This document shows positions 22,144 through 30,546 of a stretch of DNA of 33,616 nt, one piece after another. Every line of letters begins with the position of its first letter. The stretch's first letter is position 1. The position numbers were made by a program, and so were the translations under genes. The stretch is from SZUA-365 sp034002405 (GTDB lineage Bacteria > Bacteroidota > Ignavibacteria > SZUA-365): the NCBI GenBank assembly GCA_034002405.1, contig JAVFAS010000038.1, positions 1 through 33,616 on the forward strand. The letters run 5' to 3'. The notes under the pieces were generated by a model, which saw only the letters and a program-made list of their open reading frames with translations, ran no database searches and was not told the origin of the DNA.

Positions 22144-23988
22144 ATGGACGCAGCCCTGCATACCGATCAACATCTTCACGGCAACGGACACGCGCATCGC
22201 GAGTCCTTCCTCCGCCACTATGTTTTTTCCACCGACCACAAGATGATCGCGAAGCAATTCATGTTCACCGCGATCTTCTTCCTGTTCGTCGGTGGCGCGT
22301 TCGCCTTGTTCATCCGCTGGCAGCTGGCCTATCCGGGAGAACCCATCCCGCTGATCGGCACGTTGCTGCCGTCGACGTGGGTCAATGCCGACGGCGCGGT
22401 CACGGCCGAGTGGTACACCCAGTTGCTGACCATGCATGGCAGCATTATGATTTTCGCCGTGATCATTCCGCTGCTGGTCGGCACCTTCGGCAATTTCGCC
22501 ATCCCGCTGATGATCGGGGCCGATGACATGGCGTTCCCGTTCCTGAACATGGTGTCGTTCTGGCTGTTCCCGCTCGCGGGCGTGATCATGATGGCGGGCT
22601 TCTTCATGGAAGGAGGGATGGCCGCGTCGGGGTGGACGGCCTATCCACCGCTGAGCGCCATCGCGTCGCCCGGGCAGACGCTCTGGATCGTCGCGCTGTT
22701 TCTGATCGGATTCTCCTCCATCCTCGGCGCGGTGAATTACATCACCACCGTGCTCAACATGCGCGCGCCGGGGATGAAGCTGTTCGACATGCCGATGACC
22801 GTCTGGGCCGTGTTCGTCACCGCCATCATCATCACCATCGGCACGCCGGTGCTGGCGTCGGCCCTCGCGATGCTGTTCATGGATAATTTCCTGCATACGA
22901 GCTTTTTCCTTCCGGAGAATCTCGTCGTCGCGACGCGGGACATGTCGCGCACGGCGGGCGGCGGTCAACCGTTGCTCTGGCAGCATCTCTTCTGGTTCTA
23001 TTCCCATCCGGCCGTGTACATCATGATCCTGCCCGGCATGGGCGTGGTGTCGGATGTGCTGTCGACCTTCGCGCGCAAGCCGCTGTACGGCTATAAGGCC
23101 ATGGTTTTCGCCCTCGCGGCGATCGCCTTGCTCGGGATCCTGGTATGGGGACATCACATGTTCCAGTCCGGTATGAATCCGCTGCTCGGCACTACCTTCA
23201 TGGTGTCGACCATGGTCATCGCCGTGCCTTCGGCGATCAAGACCTTCAACTGGCTGGGCACGATGTGGCGCGGGAAAATGGAATTCACCGTGCCGATGCT
23301 CAATGCCGTCGCCTTCGTCTCGATGTTCGTCATCGGCGGGTTGAGCGGGATCTTCATGGCATCGACGCCGGTGGACGTGTTCATTCACGACACCTACTTC
23401 ATCGTCGGGCACATTCACTATGTGCTGTTCGGTGGCAGCCTCTTCGCGATTTTCGCCGGGCTGCACTACTGGTTCCCGAAAATGAGCGGGCGCATGTTCA
23501 GTGACCGCCTCGGCAAATGGCATTTCTGGATCACCTTCGTGACCTTCAACGGAACCTTCTTCCCGATGCACATCCTGGGGGTGGGCGGCATGATGCGCCG
23601 TATTTACGACCCGACGGTGTATGATTTCCTGAAGCCGCTGCAGCCGATGAACGAGTTCATCACCATCAACGCGATCATTCTCGGTTTCGCCCAGATCCTG
23701 CTCGTCTACAACTTCATCCACAGCTGGTATCGCGGCCGGCCGGCCAAGCGCAATCCCTGGCGTGCGAACACTCTCGAATGGGTGGCGCCGTCGCCGCCCC
23801 CGCATGGTAATTTCGACATGCCGATTCACGTGTACCGCGGTCCCTACGAATACTCCTCGCCCGCGTCGGTGCAGGATTACCTGCCACAAACCGTGTCGCC
23901 CGACGAACTCGCCGAGCAGCGCGCGCGGCATGAACAGCGGCTGGCACGGCAGAATGAGAATTCACGGCCAGTGGAAACCGCTCTCTGA
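22144..23988 (+). CDS. coxA: Cytochrome c oxidase subunit I (A2-type)
   Basis: A 614-residue, 12-helix catalytic subunit that reduces O2 to water and pumps protons. Low-spin heme a ligands are His98 (TMHGS) and His425; heme a3 binds His423 (VGHIHYV). CuB binds His288, His337 and His338 (GHHMF). Tyr292 is the tyrosine cross-linked to His288. In helix VI the sequence is FYSHPAVYI: Ala replaces the usual D-channel glutamate and Tyr286-Ser287 precede the His. This is the family A2 signature known from the Rhodothermus caa3 oxidase. The K-channel region PSAIKTFNW is kept. The C-terminus extends about 50 residues beyond the last helix. ATG 22144 is chosen because reading further upstream only translates coxB out of frame. 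Confidence 0.97.
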   Translation: MDAALHTDQHLHGNGHAHRESFLRHYVFSTDHKMIAKQFMFTAIFFLFVGGAFALFIRWQLAYPGEPIPLIGTLLPSTWVNADGAVTAEWYTQLLTMHGSIMIFAVIIPLLVGTFGNFAIPLMIGADDMAFPFLNMVSFWLFPLAGVIMMAGFFMEGGMAASGWTAYPPLSAIASPGQTLWIVALFLIGFSSILGAVNYITTVLNMRAPGMKLFDMPMTVWAVFVTAIIITIGTPVLASALAMLFMDNFLHTSFFLPENLVVATRDMSRTAGGGQPLLWQHLFWFYSHPAVYIMILPGMGVVSDVLSTFARKPLYGYKAMVFALAAIALLGILVWGHHMFQSGMNPLLGTTFMVSTMVIAVPSAIKTFNWLGTMWRGKMEFTVPMLNAVAFVSMFVIGGLSGIFMASTPVDVFIHDTYFIVGHIHYVLFGGSLFAIFAGLHYWFPKMSGRMFSDRLGKWHFWITFVTFNGTFFPMHILGVGGMMRRIYDPTVYDFLKPLQPMNEFITINAIILGFAQILLVYNFIHSWYRGRPAKRNPWRANTLEWVAPSPPPHGNFDMPIHVYRGPYEYSSPASVQDYLPQTVSPDELAEQRARHEQRLARQNENSRPVETAL

Positions 23989-24004
23989 TCTCCCAAGGAA
24001 TGAA

Positions 24005-24991
24005 ATGATGATCACACGCACCTCCCCGAACGCGCAGCGCTGGCTGCATCGTCTCGCCGCGATTCTCGCGGTGGGAACGGTCCTGCTCATCGCCAAGGGC
24101 GGCCTCGTGCACAGCGCGGGTGCCGGACTCTCGGTGCCTGACTGGCCGACGACCTATGGCGAGAACATGTTCACCTACCCGGTCGAAAAATGGACCGGGG
24201 GCATTGTCTACGAACACGGACACCGCCTGATCGCCTCGGGCATCGGGGTGCTGACCATCGTGGTCATGGTCATGATCTGGCTTTACGACGATCGCCGCTG
24301 GTTGCGCTGGCTCGGTGTCGGTGCCCTTGTCGCGGTGATCGTGCAGGGCGTGCTCGGCGGTCTCACCGTGCTCATGCGCTTGCCGACCGCGGTGTCGGTG
24401 AGTCATGCCATGCTCGCACAATCGTTCCTGATCGCCACCGTGCTGATGGCGGCGGCCACTGCCCGGGAGTGGCGCGGTCCCGCACGTCCCGCTCAGGTAC
24501 GGACCAGCGCCGGCCTGCGGAAGCTTCTGCTTGCGACCGTCATCTTCACCTTCGTGCAGATTCTCCTCGGTGCGATCACGCGGCATACGTACAGTGGCAT
24601 GGCCATCATCGATTTCCCGATGAACAACGGAAAGGTCATTCCCGATTTCACGCACTTCGGCGTCGCGATCCAGTTCGCGCACCGCGTCGGTGCGGTGATC
24701 CTCACCGCGATGATCTTCACCCAGGGCATCCGCATTCTCCGGAGCCGCGAACTTGCGGCGCTCCGGGGTCCCGCCGCGCTCGCCATGGCGATGGTCACCG
24801 TGCAATTCCTGCTCGGGGCGACGGTGATCTGGACGCGTGAGGCCATCGTGCCGAACACCGCCCATGTCGCGGGAGGTGCGCTGACCTTCATCCTGGTGTT
24901 TCTCACCTATGCACGGAGTGTGCGCTTCTATCGTTTCGCCGAGGCGGAAATGGATGCCCCGGCCGTGCGGCTCGATGGCGTGAAGGCATGA
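24005..24991 (+). CDS. ctaA: Heme A synthase (COX15/CtaA)
   Basis: A 328-residue, eight-helix membrane enzyme that oxidises the methyl group of heme O to give heme A for the oxidase. Conserved histidines are visible in EHGHR (about residue 70-74, with the catalytic Glu), SHAMLAQ, FAHRVGAV and NTAHVAGG, the four-helix-bundle heme ligands in each half. GGLVHSAGAGLSVPDWPTTYG is the classic N-terminal signature. AAGGA at 23995-23999 supports ATG 24005 or the adjacent ATG 24008; the choice changes one residue. It lies 16 nt after coxA. Confidence 0.94.
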   Translation: MMITRTSPNAQRWLHRLAAILAVGTVLLIAKGGLVHSAGAGLSVPDWPTTYGENMFTYPVEKWTGGIVYEHGHRLIASGIGVLTIVVMVMIWLYDDRRWLRWLGVGALVAVIVQGVLGGLTVLMRLPTAVSVSHAMLAQSFLIATVLMAAATAREWRGPARPAQVRTSAGLRKLLLATVIFTFVQILLGAITRHTYSGMAIIDFPMNNGKVIPDFTHFGVAIQFAHRVGAVILTAMIFTQGIRILRSRELAALRGPAALAMAMVTVQFLLGATVIWTREAIVPNTAHVAGGALTFILVFLTYARSVRFYRFAEAEMDAPAVRLDGVKA

Positions 24992-25043
24992 GAACAAGAA
25001 AAACGGATGCGAATGGATACAAACGAGCTTCGAGGCAGACGCG

Positions 25044-26000
25044 ATGAGTGACCGGCATGGCGACATATCGATGAAACAGGAACTGGTGTCGATGGGTGAC
25101 GACGCCCTGTCGATGCGCGGGCATGCGCTCTCGGCACGGGAGACACTCGCCGCCTATTACGAGATGACCAAGCCCGGCATCACGTTGATGGTGGTGGTGA
25201 GCACCGCGGCGGGATTCTATCTCGCGTTGCCGCGGGACTTCCTGACCCTCGAGTACGCCCTGCTGTTCGTGCTCACCGTCATCGGGACCGCACTGGTCTC
25301 GGCCGGCAGTTGCGTGCTGAATCATGTGATGGAGCATCGGTATGACGGCGCGATGAAGCGCACCATGTTCCGTCCCATCCCGTCGGGGAAGATCCGGCCG
25401 CGCGCCGCGCTGATGTTCGGTATCGGTCTCGCGGCCGCCGGACTCGGGCTGCTTGTCTGGGCGCAGCCCCTCACCGCCGTGCTCGCCGCCATCACCTTCG
25501 CCCTGTATCTCGGCGTCTACACGCCGATGAAGCGGCGCACGCAACTGTCCACCCTGGTGGGCGGCATCCCGGGCGCGCTGCCGCCGCTCGGCGGGTATGC
25601 CACGATTTCCGGCACGATCGGTCTCGAGGCCTTCGTGCTTTTCATGATCCTCTTCCTCTGGCAGATGCCGCATTTTCTTTCGCTGGCATGGATGTATCGC
25701 CGGGATTACGAACGCGGGGGCTTTCCGATGCTGACCGTGCTCGATGGCAGCGGCATCGTGGTCGCACGGCACGTCGTGATCTACACGGTCATGCTGCTGC
25801 TCTTCAGCCTGCTGCTCACCGTGCTGTCCGTCACCGGGATCGTGTATTTCGCCGGCGCGCTGCTGCTCGGCGCGGGTTTTCTCGCGGCCGGGACGCGCTT
25901 TTTTCTGGATCGGTCAAACAGCAACGCCCGCACGGTGCTGTTGTCGTCATACTTCTATCTGCTCGCACTTCTCACCCTGATGTTCATCGACAAGGCCTGA
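25044..26000 (+). CDS. ctaB: Heme O synthase (protoheme IX farnesyltransferase)
   Basis: A 318-residue polytopic prenyltransferase of the UbiA superfamily that adds the farnesyl chain to heme B, the step before CtaA. The prenyl-diphosphate site lies in NHVMEHRYDGAMKRT, from Asn93; Glu97 stands where most family members have Asp, and Asp101 is kept. RPIPSGKI follows. The second conserved loop is YTPMKRRTQLSTLVGGIPGA. Nine or so hydrophobic helices are visible. An N-terminal hydrophilic extension of about 30 residues precedes the core, so a later ATG (for example Met10) is possible. Confidence 0.94.
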   Translation: MSDRHGDISMKQELVSMGDDALSMRGHALSARETLAAYYEMTKPGITLMVVVSTAAGFYLALPRDFLTLEYALLFVLTVIGTALVSAGSCVLNHVMEHRYDGAMKRTMFRPIPSGKIRPRAALMFGIGLAAAGLGLLVWAQPLTAVLAAITFALYLGVYTPMKRRTQLSTLVGGIPGALPPLGGYATISGTIGLEAFVLFMILFLWQMPHFLSLAWMYRRDYERGGFPMLTVLDGSGIVVARHVVIYTVMLLLFSLLLTVLSVTGIVYFAGALLLGAGFLAAGTRFFLDRSNSNARTVLLSSYFYLLALLTLMFIDKA

Positions 26001-26003
26001 CAC

Positions 26004-26594
<591 letters not shown>

Positions 26595-26615
26595 GCATAC
26601 GCAAGGAGTTGCATC

Positions 26616-26897
26616 ATGGCATCCGGCTTGAGTTTTGAAGAAATACAGAAATCATATCTGAAAGTCTTTTTCGCCCTGCTCGTATTGACGGCGCTGACCG
26701 TCGCGGTGACCACCGTGCATTTCGGCGACACGGCCAACATCGTCGTGGGCGTGGTGATCGCGCTGTTGAAGGCCGGTCTCGTTGCCTACATCTTCATGCA
26801 TCTGAAATTCGACAACCGGAAACTCCGGTATTTCATCACCGTGCCGATGTTTTTCTTCGTCACGCTGGTCTTCACCCTCACGATGCTGGGATTGTGA
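26616..26897 (+). CDS. coxD: Cytochrome c oxidase subunit IV (prokaryotic type)
   Basis: A 93-residue protein with three hydrophobic helices (about 13-31, 37-58, 70-92). It has the pattern of the bacterial COX4 family: 'YlkVFfaLlvLTaltVavt', then 'iivgvviALlKAglVayiFMHLkfd', the family's ALxKaxlV..fFMHL signature. It is a structural accessory subunit without cofactors. AAGGAG lies about 8 bases before the ATG. It follows coxC by 21 nt and is only 7 nt from the ABC ATPase gene. Confidence 0.92.
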   Translation: MASGLSFEEIQKSYLKVFFALLVLTALTVAVTTVHFGDTANIVVGVVIALLKAGLVAYIFMHLKFDNRKLRYFITVPMFFFVTLVFTLTMLGL

Positions 26898-26904
26898 TCC
26901 ACCC

Positions 26905-27834
26905 ATGCTGAGCCTTCGCGACATCGCGCATTCCTATCATTCCCGCACGGGCGGCACGACGCGTGCGCTGCACGGCGTGTCCGTCGATGCCGCACGGGGC
27001 GCGGTGACCGCGGTGATCGGTGCGAACGGCAGTGGAAAAAGCACGCTGTTCCGTCTCGTCACCGGTGCGCTCCCCCTCCGCGCGGGCAGTATCGCGCTCG
27101 ACGGAAAACCGGTGCACGGCGCGCGACGTGGCGTGGTGTTCCAGTCACCCGCGCTCGATCCGCTGCTCACGGTGCGGGAAAACCTTCGCCACCACGCAAT
27201 GCTCTATGGCATACGGCTCGGCGACGCCGACCTGCCCGCGGCAATCATCGACGTGCTCGACCTTCGCGACCGGCTCGACCAGAAGGTCGCCACGCTGTCG
27301 GGCGGCTACCAGCGACGCGTCGAACTCGCGAAGGCGCTGCTGACGGGCCCGGATTTGCTGGTGCTCGACGAGCCGTTTACCGGACTCGACGTCGCGGCCC
27401 GTGACGCGTTTTTCGCGGTGCTGCAGCACATGACCGTCTCCCGTGGTCTGGTTACCTTGCTCGTCACGCACGATCTCGCGGTGGCGACGCGCTGCGATCG
27501 CGTCGTGTTGCTCGAAGCCGGGACGGTGATCGCGAATGCCCGTCCCGCGGAACTGCTCGCGGAATTCGGTCACACGGTCGTGGTCATCCGCGGCCATGCA
27601 CTCATGGATATCGAACGCCGCATCCACGCCGCGAGCGACCTGAAGACACTGCGCAACGGGGAGGAGTCGCTGTTGCTGTATGACACGTCGTTGCAGGATG
27701 TTCTCATGCTGGTTGACGAGCGTGACGCGCGCATCGAGGACATCGAGGCGCGACGGCCGTCGCTCGATGATTATTTCATCGCCCGCACGGGACGTTCGTT
27801 TTCCGGTGACATGCAGGAGTTGATCGCCGCATGA
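26905..27834 (+). CDS. ABC transporter ATP-binding protein in the oxidase operon
   Basis: A 309-residue ATPase. Walker A is GANGSGKST (39-47), the Q-loop is near VVFQSPALD (78-85), the signature is LSGGYQRRVELAKAL (131-145), Walker B plus catalytic Glu is LLVLDEPFTGLD (151-162), and the switch His is in LLVTHDLA. The ~100-residue C-terminal extension resembles the regulatory tail of NatA/DrrA-type export ATPases. It pairs with the next gene through a 4-nt overlap. The position among coxD, sco and ctaM suggests export of something needed for oxidase assembly (heme, copper, sulfur species or a lipid-like compound). The substrate is not shown by the sequence. Confidence 0.9.
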   Translation: MLSLRDIAHSYHSRTGGTTRALHGVSVDAARGAVTAVIGANGSGKSTLFRLVTGALPLRAGSIALDGKPVHGARRGVVFQSPALDPLLTVRENLRHHAMLYGIRLGDADLPAAIIDVLDLRDRLDQKVATLSGGYQRRVELAKALLTGPDLLVLDEPFTGLDVAARDAFFAVLQHMTVSRGLVTLLVTHDLAVATRCDRVVLLEAGTVIANARPAELLAEFGHTVVVIRGHALMDIERRIHAASDLKTLRNGEESLLLYDTSLQDVLMLVDERDARIEDIEARRPSLDDYFIARTGRSFSGDMQELIAA

Positions 27835-28595
27835 CCGCGTTCCTGCTGCCGACATACAGCCTCTGGTCGCGCGACCTCAAGCATTTCCTCCGCCAGCGAA
27901 GCCGTGTCATCGGCGCGATCGGGCAACCCTTCGTCATCTGGATTTTTCTGAGCGCGGGCTTCCGCCACAGTGTCGACGCGGGCACGGCCGATTACGGCGT
28001 GTACCTGTTTCCCGGCATCATCCTGCTCATCGCGCTCTTTGCCGCGATCTTCTCGACCATCTCCGTGATCGAGGATCGAAAAAGCGGATTCCTGCAAGGT
28101 GTGCTTGTGTCGCCGGCGCCGCGCGCAGCCATTGTCTGGAGCAAGATGCTCGCGGGCACGACCATCGCCCTTGCGCAGTCGCTGCTGTTTCTGCTGCTGC
28201 TCCCGCTCGCCGGATTCACGCCGAGCCTGCCGGGAATCGGACTCGGCGCCCTGATATTGTTTGGCGTGGGAATGACGCTGACCGCGCTGGGCTTCCTGAT
28301 CGCGTGGAGCATGACGTCGACGCAAGGATTCCACGCGATCATGAACCTGCTTCTCCTGCCGATGTGGCTGCTCTCGGGTGCGTTTTTCCCGCCGTCGGGT
28401 GTTGCTGCGTGGCTGGATGTCGTCATCCGGCTCAATCCGCTGTATTACGTGAACAGTCTGTTTCAACGTGTCTTTTTTCTCGGCAGCACCGTCGCACTTC
28501 CCGGAGGTCCCCCGCTGGAACTCGCGATCGCGGTGTCAACCGGGCTCTTTCTTCTCCTTCTTTTTGCATCCATTCGCATGGTGAAACGATCATGA
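27831..28595 (+). CDS. ABC-2 type transporter permease in the oxidase operon
   Basis: A 254-residue integral membrane protein with six hydrophobic segments and the ABC-2 pattern. It shows 'lwsRDlkhFlRqrsRvigai.qPfviW' at the start, 'fpGiilli.lFaaifstisvieDRksGFlqgvLvSPaPRaaivwsKml.g' in the middle (the conserved coupling segment), and 'lLPmWLLSGAFFPpsg...wl..vi.lNPlyYvn' near the end. Typical exporters of this class form a homodimer with the ATPase. Both its start and its stop overlap neighbours by 4 nt (the ABC ATPase gene and sco). Confidence 0.9.
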   Translation: MTAFLLPTYSLWSRDLKHFLRQRSRVIGAIGQPFVIWIFLSAGFRHSVDAGTADYGVYLFPGIILLIALFAAIFSTISVIEDRKSGFLQGVLVSPAPRAAIVWSKMLAGTTIALAQSLLFLLLLPLAGFTPSLPGIGLGALILFGVGMTLTALGFLIAWSMTSTQGFHAIMNLLLLPMWLLSGAFFPPSGVAAWLDVVIRLNPLYYVNSLFQRVFFLGSTVALPGGPPLELAIAVSTGLFLLLLFASIRMVKRS

Positions 28596-29188
28596 ATCCG
28601 CAGTACCTCCGCCTCCGCCTGGCCGCGCTGTTGCTTGTCACGGTGACCGTGATGGGTGCGTGCCGATCGGAGGCCGACCACGTCGCCATGGCGGAACTCC
28701 CCGCTATCAAAGCGGCGCCGTCGTTTTCCTTCACGAATTTCGACGGACGCACGGTTACCGACCACGACCTCTCCGGGAAGGTGTATATCGCGTACTTCTT
28801 CTTCACCTCGTGTGGCGGACCCTGTCCCGTGATGAACTCCACCGCCAATGTCCTCCAGGCACAGTATGCGGACGAAGCGGATTTCCGTATCGTCGGCTTC
28901 AGCGTCGACCCCGACAACGATACCGTCGAGGCCTTGCAACGCTATGCCGTGCGCTACAACGCCCGCCCGGGTGTGTGGTCCATGCTCCGTAATGAGAAGG
29001 CCGTCGTCGCGGATCTCGCCGCGAACGGGTTCATGATGGGCGATGCGGACGTCCCGGCCATGCACAGTACGCGCTTTGCCCTGGTCGACCGGCGTGGAAT
29101 GATCCGCGGCTATTATGACGGAATGGACTCGGTGAAGGTCGATGAGCTTCGAACCGCGATCACCCAGCTGTTGCGGGAGGACGCATGA
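28592..29188 (+). CDS. sco: SCO1/SenC-type copper chaperone
   Basis: A 198-residue thioredoxin-fold protein that delivers copper to, or reduces, the CuA site of subunit II. The copper ligands are Cys74 and Cys78 (SCGGPCP, the CxxxCP motif) and His158 (AMHSTRF). The N-terminus has a hydrophobic signal ending VMGAC, a probable lipobox, so the protein is likely anchored on the outer face of the inner membrane. 'FSVDPDNDTVEALQRYA' is the family's SvDP.rDtpe.L..Ya block. It overlaps the permease and the CtaM gene by 4 nt on each side. Confidence 0.93.
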   Translation: MNPQYLRLRLAALLLVTVTVMGACRSEADHVAMAELPAIKAAPSFSFTNFDGRTVTDHDLSGKVYIAYFFFTSCGGPCPVMNSTANVLQAQYADEADFRIVGFSVDPDNDTVEALQRYAVRYNARPGVWSMLRNEKAVVADLAANGFMMGDADVPAMHSTRFALVDRRGMIRGYYDGMDSVKVDELRTAITQLLREDA

Positions 29189-29607
29189 GTATCGCTGATC
29201 TTCCCACCGTGAACGCGATGCTCAACGGACTCGCGGCATTGTTTTTACTCATCGGATTCGTTCTGATCCTGCGCAAGAACGTCCGTCAGCATCGCGCGAT
29301 GATGCTCGCGGCGTTCGTCACCTCGGGCGTGTTCCTTGTGTCCTACCTGACCTATCACTTCAACGCGCAGATGATCACACGCTTCGAGGGGGAAGGCGCG
29401 ATGCGGACGCTGTACTTCGCGATTCTGATCTCGCATTCCGTGCTCGCCGTCGCTGTCCCGCCGATGGCCTTCATCACCCTCTTCCGCGGATGGAAGATGA
29501 AGGTCGAGCGGCATCGCGCGATCGCACGGTGGACACTGCCGATCTGGCTGTATGTCTCCGTCACCGGTGTCGCGGTCTATCTCATGTTGTACCATCTGCC
29601 GGCGTAG
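29185..29607 (+). CDS. ctaM: DUF420 oxidase maturation protein (CtaM-like)
   Basis: A 140-residue membrane protein with four helices, matching DUF420. CtaM of this family is needed for function of aa3-type oxidases in Staphylococcus and Bacillus. The family histidines are visible: QHRAMML, TYHFN, SHSVLA, RHRAIARWT and LYHLP. The pattern 'in..lNgla..fLliGf..i.r.....Hr..Ml.af..S..FLvsYl.yH' is typical. Heme or copper insertion is proposed for the family. It overlaps sco by 4 nt. Confidence 0.9.
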   Translation: MSIADLPTVNAMLNGLAALFLLIGFVLILRKNVRQHRAMMLAAFVTSGVFLVSYLTYHFNAQMITRFEGEGAMRTLYFAILISHSVLAVAVPPMAFITLFRGWKMKVERHRAIARWTLPIWLYVSVTGVAVYLMLYHLPA

Positions 29608-29613
29608 GAAATC

Positions 29614-29856
29614 ATGAACAGGATTCTCTTCTCCGTTATTCTCGCGCTCGTCCTTCTGGTGCTGCTGCCGGACCTCGTGTCGGCCTGCCCCAACTGCAAG
29701 GAAGCGTATCTGGCGGACGGGCAGTCACCCGTCGCGTCGGGCTTCAACGAGAGCATTTATTTCCTCATGGTCATGCCGTTTTTCGTCCTCGGCGCATTCA
29801 CGCTGCGGCTCTGGCTGGCCATGCGTCGTCGCGACACGGTCGTGGACGACGCCTAA
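29614..29856 (+). CDS. Small CxxC membrane protein between ctaM and actA
   Basis: An 80-residue protein with a hydrophobic export signal (residues 1-24), then Cys25-Pro-Asn-Cys28 in SACPNCKEAY, a short polar stretch, a second hydrophobic helix (about 47-70, IYFLMVMPFFVLGAFTLRLWL), and a charged RRR tail. The topology puts the CPNC pair at the periplasmic face. VSAC could be read as a lipobox with Cys25 lipidated, in which case it would not be a metal/thiol pair. It starts 6 nt after ctaM and ends 29 nt before actA, so it is in the operon. The context suggests a role in copper, heme or cytochrome assembly. I do not recognise a named family. Confidence 0.75.
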   Translation: MNRILFSVILALVLLVLLPDLVSACPNCKEAYLADGQSPVASGFNESIYFLMVMPFFVLGAFTLRLWLAMRRRDTVVDDA

Positions 29857-29885
29857 TCATCGATTCACAACGAACAGCGGTCCGC

Positions 29886-30497
29886 ATGTTTACTGCATCC
29901 CTGGACAAAAAACTCAAGCGTACCATCGTCGCGGTGCTTCTGCTCGCCGGCGTGGGTGCCGTCTCGTTTTATTTCCTGCGGCATCCAAGCGTGATGGATG
30001 CCGGCTACCGCCCGCGGCAGCCCGTGCCGTTCGATCATCGGTTGCATGTGAGCGATCTCGGCATCTCGTGTGTCTACTGTCATTCGAGTGTCGAGACCTC
30101 GCCGCACTCCACGGTGCCGACCACGCAAACCTGCATGAACTGCCATGTCTCGGTCAAGCGCGACAGTCCGCGGCTGCAGCAGGTCCGTGACAGCTGGGAG
30201 AACAATGTTCCGATCGAGTGGGTGCGCATTCACAAGCTTCCGGATTATGCTTTCTTCAATCACAGCCGCCACATCAACGCGGGTATCGACTGCGCCTCGT
30301 GCCATGGCGAGGTCGAGCGGCAGGGCGTGATCGTGCAGAAGCAACCGCTCACGATGGGCTGGTGCCTTGACTGCCATCGCGAGCCCGAGAAATACTCGGT
30401 ACGAACCCGCGAACTCACCGGCGTCGACGTGGATCCCGCCGTGCTGGGGCGTCCGCTCAACAAGGGACCGCAGAACTGCTCGGCCTGTCATCACTGA
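29886..30497 (+). CDS. actA: Alternative complex III pentaheme cytochrome subunit
   Basis: A 203-residue cytochrome with one N-terminal membrane anchor (about 12-30) and five CxxCH heme motifs: CVYCH (from Cys62), CMNCH, CASCH, CLDCH and CSACH. The latter closes the protein with a final HH. Five hemes and the sequence 'qPvpFdHrlHv..lgisCvYCHssvetsphs.vPtt.tCMnCH' are typical of ActA. It passes electrons from the quinol-oxidising core of ACIII to cytochrome c or the oxidase. ATG 29886 gives the anchor directly; the longer in-frame reading upstream is out-of-frame translation of the preceding genes. Confidence 0.94.
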   Translation: MFTASLDKKLKRTIVAVLLLAGVGAVSFYFLRHPSVMDAGYRPRQPVPFDHRLHVSDLGISCVYCHSSVETSPHSTVPTTQTCMNCHVSVKRDSPRLQQVRDSWENNVPIEWVRIHKLPDYAFFNHSRHINAGIDCASCHGEVERQGVIVQKQPLTMGWCLDCHREPEKYSVRTRELTGVDVDPAVLGRPLNKGPQNCSACHH

Positions 30498-30546
30498 CCG
30501 GGACGGGATATTCGGACACGAAGTCACCATTATCGCGGAAAACGCA

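Noticed and set aside
21988..23931. A 647-codon minus-strand open frame opposite coxA
   Set aside because: coxA motifs on the plus strand are decisive; the antisense product is His/Arg/Glu-rich with no domain.
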